Below are positions 1-5,839 of a DNA stretch of 64,000 bases, one piece after another. The notes under the pieces are model-generated. The model was given only the letters and a program-made list of their open reading frames with translations, ran no database searches and was not told where the DNA came from. Numbering within the stretch: the first letter of the stretch is position 1; each line of letters opens with the position of its first letter. A program made the position numbers and the translations under genes. The stretch comes from DASQZT01 sp963728965 (GTDB lineage Bacteria > Acidobacteriota > Terriglobia > Bryobacterales > Bryobacteraceae): the NCBI GenBank assembly GCA_963728965.1, contig CAVSMH010000003.1:1-64000 (forward strand). Direction: 5' to 3'.

Positions 1-333
1 CCGGCGGTCCCACCAGAGCGCGATCTGCACCTGACCGCGCACCCCGGTCTTGGCATAAATCTGGTCGAAATACTGGTTGACCGTGCCGCCCGTGAGCCGC
101 AGCTCCCAGGCGATTTCTTTGCGCGACTTGCCCGCGACGAGTAGATTCAAGAGCTGCCGTTCGCGGGCAGCCAGCGCCCGGCCAAGCAGGACCGGCGGAT
201 CGCGCCGCACGGGTTTCTGTGCGCGACAGCGCGGGCAGATCCGCACTGCGCGCCCAGCCGTGAACGGCGTTTGACACCGGAGGCATTCGTGCTCCACCCA
301 TGCCGAGGAGGCAACGCGATGCAGATCGTTCAT
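1..333 (-). CDS. LuxR/GerE-type HTH protein with N-terminal zinc ribbon, 3' end outside window
   Basis: Reading leftward from an ATG at 333, 111 codons stay open to the window edge, so the C-terminus is missing. The N-terminal third carries two Cys pairs (ECLRCQ and ICPRCR) that look like a small zinc ribbon. The rest matches the GerE/LuxR DNA-binding helix-turn-helix pattern: ARERQLLNLLVAGKSRKEIA, then GGTVNQYFDQIYAKTGVR. No receiver or ligand-binding domain fits in front of it, so this is a short stand-alone regulator, probably of the mobile element. It runs divergently from the micro-gene chain that begins at 413. Target and signal are unknown. Confidence 0.7.
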   Translation of the reverse strand, partial: MNDLHRVASSAWVEHECLRCQTPFTAGRAVRICPRCRAQKPVRRDPPVLLGRALAARERQLLNLLVAGKSRKEIAWELRLTGGTVNQYFDQIYAKTGVRGQVQIALWWDRR

Positions 334-412
334 GCCCGTTTATCGGCACGGGGAAAGATTTTGTTTCGGTTCGCCGGGGAAGTCCGGTATTCTCGCTTCA
401 AGGAGGTGTTCG

Positions 413-496
413 ATGGCAGGTACGACCAAGAAGAAGCCCGCGAAGGCGGCGAAGCACGCCAGCAGCAAGCCGAAACCGCGCGCCAAGGCGAAGTAG
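413..496 (+). CDS. 27-residue lysine-rich basic peptide
   Basis: This very small ORF reads MAGTTKKKPAKAAK and continues Lys/Pro/Ala-rich to a TAG at 494-496. It has a strong ribosome binding site, AAGGAGG, about six bases before the ATG. The stop overlaps a GTG start of the next gene (TAGTG), which suggests translational coupling. The composition resembles histone-tail-like or nucleic-acid-binding peptides, but no family is recognised. The exact Shine-Dalgarno and the coupling are the main support. Confidence 0.45.
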   Translation: MAGTTKKKPAKAAKHASSKPKPRAKAK

Positions 497-861
497 TGCC
501 CGAGCGCAAACCCACAACGGAGGCGCCGGTGTCGGCGCCTCGCCTCATCCCGCTGGAGATGCTCGTGAACATCCTGGCGCGCACGATGGCGAGCCGTGTG
601 GTCGCGCGATGCCCGGCCTATCCACGCGAGTCCGTGGAAGACAAGGCGCGCGAGATGCTCACCGGCTACGCCGCGCTGGTGTTGGACGCGTGGGGCGATG
701 CGGGCTATTTTCCGATTCCGGAGAGCCGCGACCCGGCCGAAGACCGCGCGATTGTGTGCCTGCGGTGCGGCGCCGTCTCCTACAACCCGCACGACGTCCA
801 GGCACGCTACTGCGGGCGCTGCCACGTGCTCCACGAGCGGCGTGATAGCGTGAGGCAATGA
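496..861 (+). CDS. Small protein with C-terminal zinc-ribbon motif, phage type
   Basis: This start (GTG at 496) is preferred because it overlaps the upstream stop. The same frame is open back to 271, but that would run into the divergent regulator. The product is about 121 aa. The last 35 residues contain CLRCGAVSYNPHDV followed by YCGRCHVLH, a CxxC...CxxC/H cluster found at the end of many short phage and plasmid hypothetical proteins. A helical middle precedes it. The stop overlaps the next ATG (ATGA). Function unknown; metal binding is inferred from the cysteine spacing. Confidence 0.6.
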   Translation: MPERKPTTEAPVSAPRLIPLEMLVNILARTMASRVVARCPAYPRESVEDKAREMLTGYAALVLDAWGDAGYFPIPESRDPAEDRAIVCLRCGAVSYNPHDVQARYCGRCHVLHERRDSVRQ

Positions 862-1121
862 ACGTCACCCGCCGCACCTGGTTCGCCGCGATGGCCGCGG
901 CCGTGGCCGTCCGGAAACCGCTCAACAAGCTCGCGATCGGGGCGCGCGACGGCGCCCTCACGCCGGCGGGGATGCGCCTCATGCACGCGCACTACGGGCT
1001 CGGCTTCACCGTGACGGACGCGCAGCTCGCGGGCGACCCACTCGCCGATGTGATGCGGGAGCTGGCCTGCGCAGCTCGCCTGCGCCAGGAGCGGGAAATC
1101 GCCAAGGCCCTCGGCGCGTGA
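858..1121 (+). CDS. Hypothetical 87-aa protein of the mobile element
   Basis: The ATG at 858 overlaps the previous stop by four bases and the TGA overlaps the next start (GTGA), so the gene sits in a coupled chain. The N-terminus (MNVTRRTWFAAMAAAVAVRK) looks superficially like a signal or Tat-like segment, but the rest is soluble and helical, with RLMHAHYGLGFTVTDAQLAG and an Arg/Glu-rich end. No family recognised. Support comes from gene packing rather than homology. Confidence 0.5.
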   Translation: MNVTRRTWFAAMAAAVAVRKPLNKLAIGARDGALTPAGMRLMHAHYGLGFTVTDAQLAGDPLADVMRELACAARLRQEREIAKALGA

Positions 1122-1213
1122 CCGCGCGAGGTCAGAAGCTGCTCGTCGCGTGGGTGGCGATTACGCTCGCCATCGGGCTGCTGGCGCTACTGCTCGCCCG
1201 CCTGGCCGGGTAG
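1118..1213 (+). CDS. 31-residue single-span membrane peptide
   Basis: The GTG at 1118 overlaps the TGA of the preceding gene. After a short basic start (VTARGQKLL) comes an uninterrupted hydrophobic stretch, VAWVAITLAIGLLALLLARL, long enough for one membrane span, then Ala-Gly and a TAG. Small one-span peptides at the end of phage gene strings are often holin-like or membrane-anchoring, but nothing here identifies the role. It is the last gene of the coupled chain that starts at 413. Confidence 0.45.
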   Translation: MTARGQKLLVAWVAITLAIGLLALLLARLAG

Positions 1214-1404
1214 AGCGGCGCGCCAACCATCGCGCGGTGCGCCGGACGCGCCGCCCTCCACGCTTGTATGCCCTTGCCGGGCCGGCGCAAGCCACTGAAA
1301 GCGCGCCTGCCCTTTGGGAATGCTCAGACTAACATGATTGGGTGTGGCACTCTCGCGTCTTTCAAGGCGCGAGGAAAGGAGGCGATTGAGAACCTGAGCT
1401 AGGC

Positions 1405-1434
1405 GCGCGGCGCTCCCTCGGTGACGCGCCGCGC
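1405..1434. terminator. GC-rich hairpin between converging gene strings
   Basis: An 8-bp perfect stem (GCGCGGCG with CGCCGCGC) with a 14-base loop lies just past the stop of the leftward 91-aa gene and after the rightward micro-gene string. It could serve as a shared terminator, but neither side has a long U tract. Apart from this hairpin, 1214..1435 shows only a weak 44-codon ORF. Confidence 0.35.
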
Positions 1435-1435
1435 T

Positions 1436-1711
1436 TCACGGCAGCTTCGGCACGCTCGCCTGGCGCAACGCCTCCAGCAGCGTTGGCAGGTCGGCAGGGT
1501 GGCACACGAGATAGCCCTCGCGCTCGCTCACCAGCATCGTGCCGTTGGCGACGTAGTACGGCGGGTGCCGGCGATTCCACCGCTTGCGGCGCCGTTGCAT
1601 GTAAGGCCCTTTGGTGAACACCCATTGCGGCGGCGTGGGCGTCACCAGGTCGCCCACGTACTTGCTCGTGTAGACGCGTATGCCGAAGAAGGTCGGAAAG
1701 GCGCCGGTCAT
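1436..1711 (-). CDS. Hypothetical 91-aa basic protein, last gene of integrase operon
   Basis: The ATG at 1711 overlaps the stop of the upstream 29-aa gene (ATGA). The product is rich in aromatic and basic residues (KGPYMQRRRKRWNRRHPPYYV), then EREGYLVCHPADLPTLLEALR. No domain is recognised. Position and overlap tie it to the recombinase operon. A short accessory role in the element is possible but not shown. Confidence 0.5.
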   Translation of the reverse strand: MTGAFPTFFGIRVYTSKYVGDLVTPTPPQWVFTKGPYMQRRRKRWNRRHPPYYVANGTMLVSEREGYLVCHPADLPTLLEALRQASVPKLP

Positions 1712-1797
1712 TGCACGCTCAGCCCCACAATCGTCATGCTCGTCAGCGCCCGTCCGCAGAACGGGCAGCGTTCCGGCGCCTCGCGCTCGCCCGTCAT
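1708..1797 (-). CDS. 29-residue CPFCG zinc-knuckle peptide
   Basis: This tiny gene starts at an ATG overlapping the integrase stop (ATGA) and ends overlapping the next ATG. It encodes MTGEREAPERCPFCGRAL and a short tail. Only one CxxC pair is present, so it would need to dimerise or share a metal site. Its exact four-base overlaps on both sides argue that it is translated. Confidence 0.5.
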   Translation of the reverse strand: MTGEREAPERCPFCGRALTSMTIVGLSVQ

Positions 1798-2372
1798 TTC
1801 CTCTTCTTCCCCCAATCGCTGATTCGCGTCGCCAGCTCGTCGCGTCGCTTCGAGCTGACGGTCACGTAGATCATTGTGCAACGAATGTCCCGATGGCCTA
1901 AGTGATCCTGCACGAGCGCGACATCGCCGGTGCGCTCGTAGAGGTGCGTGCCGCAGGAGTGCTTGAGCGCGTGGAAGTGCGCTTTGTCGGCCGGCACCTC
2001 GGCCGCCGCGCAGTACGCTTTCATGAGCTCGTCGAGGCGCCGGCGCGAGATCGGCCGCCGGTTGCGCGAGGGGAACAGCGGGCCCGGCGCCGTGCCGCGC
2101 TCGCGGACCCACGCGCGCAGGGAAGTCTGCTCAACGGGCAGGAGCGGAAACTCGCCCGAGTTTGACCCCTTGAGCCGCTTCACGAAGATCCGGCCGGCGC
2201 CCTCCCGGTAGTCGGCGAGCTGCACCAGGCCCAATTCGGAAGCGCGCAGGCCGCGGTGATACGCCAACCGGAAGATGGCGCGGTCGCGCACGTCGCGGAT
2301 CTTCGCGAACAGCGCGTCTATCTCTTGATCTGTCAGGTATTTAGGAGCGGTGCGTCCTTTTCTCTTGGTCAC
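1794..2372 (-). CDS. Short tyrosine recombinase, catalytic domain only
   Basis: The product is 192 aa, beginning at GTG 2372. It consists of the catalytic half of a tyrosine recombinase and lacks the usual N-terminal core-binding domain. Visible catalytic positions are R43 (GLRASE), K68 (RLKGSNSGEF), H134 in HALKHS, H160 (DHLGH) and Y169 (MIYVT). The box-II position normally written HxxR is HxxK here (K137), a variant that recurs in some phage integrases. It heads a three-gene overlapping operon. It may act in element integration or resolution, with the larger recombinase at 18291..19253 as an alternative integrase. Confidence 0.8.
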   Translation of the reverse strand: MTKRKGRTAPKYLTDQEIDALFAKIRDVRDRAIFRLAYHRGLRASELGLVQLADYREGAGRIFVKRLKGSNSGEFPLLPVEQTSLRAWVRERGTAPGPLFPSRNRRPISRRRLDELMKAYCAAAEVPADKAHFHALKHSCGTHLYERTGDVALVQDHLGHRDIRCTMIYVTVSSKRRDELATRISDWGKKRK

Positions 2373-2389
2373 ACCATATTATCGGGTCG

Positions 2390-2421
2390 GAGCCGCTCAA
2401 TATACGGATAGTGAGCGGTTC
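2390..2421. repeat. Imperfect inverted repeat upstream of the short recombinase
   Basis: GAGCCGCTCA at 2390-2399 is matched in inverted orientation by TGAGCGGTTC at 2412-2421 (9 of 10 pairs). GCGGTTCGC recurs at 2491-2499. The site lies directly upstream of the recombinase start, so an operator or a recombinase arm site is possible. The rest of 2373..2498 holds no ORF. Confidence 0.35.
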
Positions 2422-2498
2422 GCGCGGGTGCGCCCGCTGGATCTAAAGGGTTTACTTTCAGGCCTTTTACTCAAAAAAGTGGACTATTGGGCGGTTCG

Positions 2499-2531
2499 CA
2501 AAAAGAACCCCCGGCCTTGACGAGCCGGGGG
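2499..2531 (-). terminator. Rho-independent terminator of the leftward recombination module
   Basis: On the minus strand an 8-bp stem CCCCCGGC/GCCGGGGG with an 8-base loop is followed by TTCTTTTTGCG. It lies 42 bases after the stop of the 53-aa cysteine-rich gene and separates the module at 2573..4952 from the recombinase operon. Confidence 0.75.
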
Positions 2532-2572
2532 TAGGAGGTTCTCACAAGACGATCAGTTACCTGATCGATCAC

Positions 2573-2734
2573 TTACCTGGTGATCGGCTGCTCGCGCTCG
2601 CGTTTGCAGTCCGGGCAGTCGGGGCACTCCGAGCACACCGGCGTGCGCGGGTGGTACTCGCAGCGGAGCACCGTCCAGGCGCCGCACACCACGCACGGGC
2701 GGGCGCCTTCGGATTTGGGGGCGAGTGTGACCAT
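2573..2734 (-). CDS. 53-aa cysteine-rich zinc-binding protein
   Basis: The ATG at 2734 opens a 53-residue frame with six cysteines in pairs: PCVVCG, then VCSECPDCPDCKRE near the C-terminus. The pattern fits a small zinc-finger protein. It is the last gene before the terminator and lies in the leftward operon with the Fe-S nuclease. The other frames in this interval give Arg/Ala/Pro-rich shadow products, whereas this frame has natural composition. Function unknown; DNA or protein binding is inferred. Confidence 0.55.
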   Translation of the reverse strand: MVTLAPKSEGARPCVVCGAWTVLRCEYHPRTPVCSECPDCPDCKREREQPITR

Positions 2735-2737
2735 CGC

Positions 2738-2854
2738 TCACTGTCCCCTGGACAGCGCCAGGACGCCCGCCATCGCAATGTTCAGCGCGAGCGAGAGGTA
2801 GAACCGCCGGCGCCAGCGCGCGACATGCTCGTAGGGCACGAGAGACGGATTCAC
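2738..2854 (-). CDS. 38-aa single-span membrane protein
   Basis: The GTG at 2854 overlaps the stop of the upstream 70-aa gene (GTGA). The sequence has a basic N-terminal half (YEHVARWRRRFYL) followed by a hydrophobic helix, SLALNIAMAGVLAL, and SRGQ. It would be a small inner-membrane protein with its N-terminus inside. No family is recognised. Confidence 0.45.
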   Translation of the reverse strand: MNPSLVPYEHVARWRRRFYLSLALNIAMAGVLALSRGQ

Positions 2855-3063
2855 GGCTGCGCCTCCTCCTTGGGCCGTAGGTAGCCGATGGCCCGCTCGG
2901 CGGCGCGGGCCCGGCGCTCCAGCTCGGCGCTGGCCTGCGCGACTTTGTAGATGTCGTGGCAGGCCGGGCACGACGCCGGCAGCTTGCCCCAATCCTCGTA
3001 GGTCATGCGCGGGTGGCGCGGGCACTTATAGCTCGCGGCGCGGCGGGATATCAGTTTCAGCAT
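2851..3063 (-). CDS. Zinc-binding 70-aa phage protein
   Basis: The ATG at 3063 lies within the last codons of the nuclease gene, so the two are coupled. The frame is open further upstream, but only by running deeper into the nuclease. The product has KCPRHPRMTYEDWGKL followed by SCPACHDIY, a CxxH...CxxC metal site, then a long charged helix. Proteins of this type sit in phage recombination modules; the function is not known. Confidence 0.55.
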   Translation of the reverse strand: MLKLISRRAASYKCPRHPRMTYEDWGKLPASCPACHDIYKVAQASAELERRARAAERAIGYLRPKEEAQP

Positions 3064-4046
3064 ACGCAGCCTCCAAACTCGCGTTCGCACGCGTCGGCGA
3101 AATTACAGTACTTACGGGAGCATAGATTGCTTCCGCGATTGGGGAAATACAGGCCTTCCCTCATCCCCTCGCGCACGAGCGGATAGAGGTGCTGGGTCAT
3201 CAGTTGGTCCTGGACGCTGACCGTGTGCTCGATCGTGACGAGCTGCGGGGTCTTGGTGGCCACCAGCGTGTCGAGGCGCACCTTGCCGCAGGCGCGCGGG
3301 TGGAGCTGCCGGTACGTGGCGAGCTGAAAGCGATAGCCGCTGTCGAGCCCGCTCGGCTTCTTGGCGGCCGTCTTGACGTCGAGGATGCGGCCGTCCGCGT
3401 CCATCAGGTCGATGATGCCGCGCACGGGCACGCCGGCGATCTCGCCCGAGACGGGCTCCTCGATGGCCGCGACCTGGATCTCGGGCGCCGCCTCTTCGAG
3501 GTATTTGCGCAGCAGCATGGCGCCCTGGCGCTTCAGCTCGTCGGGGTCGTCGTCGGTGGCGAACGCGGCTTCGGCCGAGAGTTCCTCCCACGCGGCATCG
3601 TACACGCCGCCGAGGTCGTCGATCTCGACCGTGTTGCCGGCGAGTTGCTGCCGAAACCAGTACTCCACGATCCTGTGGACCGCCAGCCCCAGCACGAGCG
3701 AGCCGCCCTTGGGGTCGGGCAGGACTGCGCCGTACTTGAACCACCACGCGGCCGAGCAGTTGAGGAACTTGTTCACCTGGCTCGGCGAAAGGACCGCGCC
3801 CAGGTGCTCGTTGCGCACCGGCGGGGTTCCATTTTGGAACACGGGGGAGGAGGGCGCCGCGGCGGGCGCCTCCGGAGGGGCGAACATATCAAACTGCCGC
3901 TCCTTGTCGTCGAGCACGCGCGTCACGGTGGACTGGATCGCGTGCAGAATCTCCTTCTGGAAGTCCTCCCAATAGCGGTAGGACGTGAGGCGCGGCGGCG
4001 GTAGCGGCGCCGCCGGCAGGGTGGGGGCGTTCAGGATCGTGCTCAT
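3057..4046 (-). CDS. Cas4/AddB-like PD-(D/E)XK nuclease with Fe-S cysteines
   Basis: The ATG at 4046 has GGAGG eight bases upstream and gives 329 aa. The RecB-type nuclease motifs are clear: H124 in LAVHRIVEY, D213 in GIIDLMD, D223-V-K225, and the QxxxY motif at Q241. Cys97 (FLNCSAAWW) plus Cys309, Cys314 and Cys320 near the end follow the one-plus-three pattern that binds a [4Fe-4S] cluster in Cas4 and AddB nucleases. The first 80 residues are a Pro-rich extension. It lies between a possible ssDNA-binding protein and zinc-binding genes, consistent with phage recombination or end processing. No CRISPR context is present. Confidence 0.8.
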   Translation of the reverse strand: MSTILNAPTLPAAPLPPPRLTSYRYWEDFQKEILHAIQSTVTRVLDDKERQFDMFAPPEAPAAAPSSPVFQNGTPPVRNEHLGAVLSPSQVNKFLNCSAAWWFKYGAVLPDPKGGSLVLGLAVHRIVEYWFRQQLAGNTVEIDDLGGVYDAAWEELSAEAAFATDDDPDELKRQGAMLLRKYLEEAAPEIQVAAIEEPVSGEIAGVPVRGIIDLMDADGRILDVKTAAKKPSGLDSGYRFQLATYRQLHPRACGKVRLDTLVATKTPQLVTIEHTVSVQDQLMTQHLYPLVREGMREGLYFPNRGSNLCSRKYCNFADACEREFGGCVC

Positions 4047-4261
4047 GCGCGGCCTCCGTGGAGATCGCACCCGCTCGCATCGGCCAGATCCACGTCGATG
4101 TACCGGCACGTGCATTCGGGCTCGGGCTCGTCGTCTTCGGCGAAAGCCTTCCAGATGATGTGGGCGATGGCGCGGAAGTATTTGCGCTCGCGGTCGCCGA
4201 CAGTGGCGTCCTCGCTCAAGCGGTGCGCGAGGGCGAAGGCGGGCTCCAGCTTAGGCGACAT
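4043..4261 (-). CDS. Hypothetical 72-aa protein upstream of nuclease
   Basis: The ATG at 4261 lies inside the end of the upstream gene (11-base overlap) and the TGA overlaps the nuclease ATG. The product is helical at first (FALAHRLSEDATVGDRERKY), then acidic (AEDDEPEPECTCRYIDVDLA) and ends CDLHGGRA, with three Cys and a His that could bind a metal. No family recognised; clearly part of the recombination operon. Confidence 0.55.
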   Translation of the reverse strand: MSPKLEPAFALAHRLSEDATVGDRERKYFRAIAHIIWKAFAEDDEPEPECTCRYIDVDLADASGCDLHGGRA

Positions 4262-4952
4262 TGGCGCCTCCGTTCTTCGAGACGTTGATGAACGCCGAGA
4301 GCATGATGCTGCGCACGTCGTCGGCCTTGACGGTGTTGCCGTGCTTCTCGCCGGCATACGCGCAGGCCATCGCGTACACGTCGATGAGGGCCTTGGTCTG
4401 GTTGAGCAGGAACAACGCCCACGGCATGGGGGGCTCGTGAATTGTGGTGTGGCCGTTGCCGTTGCCGTTCGGTTTGCCGTTGGACTTGCTACCATTGCCG
4501 TTGGACACGGGTGGCTGAGAAGCTGCCCTCGCTGCCGGGGCGGGTGCTGACACACCCGCTCCGGATGGAATCGCGGGCACGGCGAACGTGCCATCGGGTT
4601 GCTCGCCAATGGTCTTTCCGGCCCAAAACTTTTTTGCCGCCTGCTGGCCGGCGGTGGCTATGGGCGCGGGTTCCTCGCCGGGCGCGAATCCCACCTTGTT
4701 GACCTGCCACTCGATCCCCTTGCGGCCGTTGGTGTAGGGCACTTCCGCCTTACAGAGCTCGAACGGCTCGCCGGGCTGTAAGCGCAGGCCGTGGATCTTC
4801 GCCGCGACCTTCTCGGCGACGAAGAACACGCGCTCGTCGGTGGTAGTGAACATCCATTGCGGGGGGCCGAAGTTGGACTGGCATTCTTTCCCTTCGGCAA
4901 ATTTGAGAGAGAGTTCCACCACCTGGTTGGTGGCGAACTGGATCTTTTCCAT
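4251..4952 (-). CDS. Possible OB-fold ssDNA-binding protein of the element
   Basis: First gene of the leftward module, 233 aa, ATG at 4952 with GGAG upstream. The first 90 residues are beta-rich (QVVELSLKFAEGKECQSN, WMFTTTDERVFFVAE) and could form an OB-like fold. A Gly/Asn/Ser/Lys linker at about 148-170 follows, then a helical C-terminal domain with ALIDVYAMACAYAGEKHG. Phage ssDNA-binding proteins share this fold-linker-tail layout and often neighbour a RecB-like nuclease, but no diagnostic motif is visible, so the assignment is tentative. It is transcribed from the operator-bearing promoter at 4994-5023. Confidence 0.5.
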   Translation of the reverse strand: MEKIQFATNQVVELSLKFAEGKECQSNFGPPQWMFTTTDERVFFVAEKVAAKIHGLRLQPGEPFELCKAEVPYTNGRKGIEWQVNKVGFAPGEEPAPIATAGQQAAKKFWAGKTIGEQPDGTFAVPAIPSGAGVSAPAPAARAASQPPVSNGNGSKSNGKPNGNGNGHTTIHEPPMPWALFLLNQTKALIDVYAMACAYAGEKHGNTVKADDVRSIMLSAFINVSKNGGANVA

Positions 4953-4993
4953 CTTGTCTCCTTGCGCTTTAGAGCCTCGCGGCTGTCATGAAG

Positions 4994-5060
4994 ATTATGC
5001 AATAAGCAGCGCTGCTTAGTCAAGAGTCATTTGACAAACACTAGCAGCGCAGCTTAAAGT
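4994..5060. promoter_or_regulatory. Divergent promoters with two palindromic operators
   Basis: The leftward promoter has TTGACT (5018-5023) and CATAAT (4994-4999) with an 18-base spacer. That spacer is filled by the perfect 16-bp palindrome TAAGCAGCGCTGCTTA (5003-5018). The rightward promoter has TTGACA (5031-5036) and an AT-rich -10 (TTAAAG, 5054-5059, 17-base spacer). Its spacer contains CTAGCAGCGCAGCTTA (5041-5056), identical to the first palindrome at 13 of 16 positions. The rightward start codon at 5067 is so close that the mRNA would be nearly leaderless. A repressor bound to both sites would control both directions, as in a phage switch. Confidence 0.65.
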
Positions 5061-5066
5061 ATTGGT

Positions 5067-5270
5067 ATGGCACGGAAAAACGCTGCCGCTGTCGCGCTGG
5101 GCAAGAGGCGCATGAAGCTCATCACGTCCGCAGAACGCGCAGAGCTGGGGCGCAAGGGCGGAAAAGCCAAAGTGCCTAAGGGGCTGGCGAAGCTCACCGC
5201 CAAGCGCCGGCGCGAGATCGCGCAGAAAGCCGCCAGGGCGCGGTGGGGGAAGAAGGAAGGTAAGCAGTGA
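5067..5270 (+). CDS. Small basic GRKGGKA-type protein
   Basis: The 67-aa product reads MARKNAAAVALGKRR, then ELGRKGGKAKVPKGLAKLT, ending with a Lys/Arg/Ala-rich helix (KAARARWGKKEGKQ). Short proteins with paired GRKGGKA and KAARARW elements are common on plasmids and phages. The high charge suggests nucleic-acid binding, but no role is established. Its ATG lies just after the rightward -10, with no room for a Shine-Dalgarno. It could be the switch protein itself, though a classic repressor HTH is not evident. Confidence 0.6.
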   Translation: MARKNAAAVALGKRRMKLITSAERAELGRKGGKAKVPKGLAKLTAKRRREIAQKAARARWGKKEGKQ

Positions 5271-5551
5271 TGGATGAAGAGTTGCGGCAGCGGCTTGAAA
5301 GCATCGACCAATCGCTGCGGTGGCTGAAGGATTACCTGCTGGAATTTCGTTCGGAGATAATCCGTCAGTTCGAGGACGTGGGCACGCGCCTCGATACGCT
5401 GAGCGGCGCCGTCGCCAGCATGGACGCCCGGCTGCCGGTGATGACGAAATCCCTCAGCCGGCTGGAAGCGCGCGTTTACGGGCCGCCGAGCCAGGATGCC
5501 AAGCTCGCCGAGCTAGAGGCGCGCATCCGGAGGCTGGAAGGAGCGGCGTAA
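5270..5551 (+). CDS. Coiled-coil protein downstream of GRKGGKA gene
   Basis: The ATG at 5270 overlaps the preceding TGA (TGATG); a GTG at 5267 in the same frame is the alternative. The 93-aa product is almost all heptad-like helix: LRQRLESIDQSLRWLKDYLL, then IIRQFEDVGTRLDTLSGAV and LAELEARIRRLEG. It has no cysteines and no membrane segment. It may be a scaffold or accessory protein translated with the preceding gene. Confidence 0.55.
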   Translation: MDEELRQRLESIDQSLRWLKDYLLEFRSEIIRQFEDVGTRLDTLSGAVASMDARLPVMTKSLSRLEARVYGPPSQDAKLAELEARIRRLEGAA

Positions 5552-5629
5552 GAATGGCAGCACCGCACAGGTCCCAACTGACCAGCTCGTATGGCGGCCC
5601 CTCGTCGTCGTCGATGTCGGGGAACACGG

Positions 5630-5839
5630 CTAGGCCGGCTTCTGTTCGAGGCGCGCGACACGGTGCTCGATCGCGCCCATCTTGACCTCGCACACTTCCG
5701 CCTCGCGGTACTTGCAGCCCACGCGTTCCATCGTGCGCTGTTCGCTTTCGAGGATTGCCGTGCGGACGCGCAGCAACAGGTACAGGTTCGCGAGCTGCGC
5801 GAGGGCGATCACGATGGTGACAACGAGGGTAGGGCTCAT
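5630..5839 (-). CDS. 69-aa one-span membrane protein with coiled-coil tail
   Basis: The ATG at 5839 overlaps the stop of the giant gene by four bases. Residues 4-24 (TLVVTIVIALAQLANLYLLL) form one membrane span; the rest is charged helix ending RVARLEQKPA. Its place at the 3' end of the phage structural string and its topology would fit a spanin- or holin-like accessory protein, but this is inference from position only. Confidence 0.5.
   Translation of the reverse strand: MSPTLVVTIVIALAQLANLYLLLRVRTAILESEQRTMERVGCKYREAEVCEVKMGAIEHRVARLEQKPA

Noticed and set aside
1268..1402. 44-codon plus-strand ORF after the micro-gene chain
   Set aside because: No ribosome binding site, no overlap with neighbours and no recognisable sequence; possible but unsupported.
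3057..4046. Nuclease considered as CRISPR Cas4
   Set aside because: No cas1, cas2 or repeat array in the window; phage recombination context fits better.
5454..5627. 57-codon minus-strand ORF from a GTG, starting FPDIDDDEGPPYELVSW
   Set aside because: The first half looks plausible, but the second half is antisense to the coiled-coil gene and Arg/Ala/Pro-rich. Not strong enough to call.
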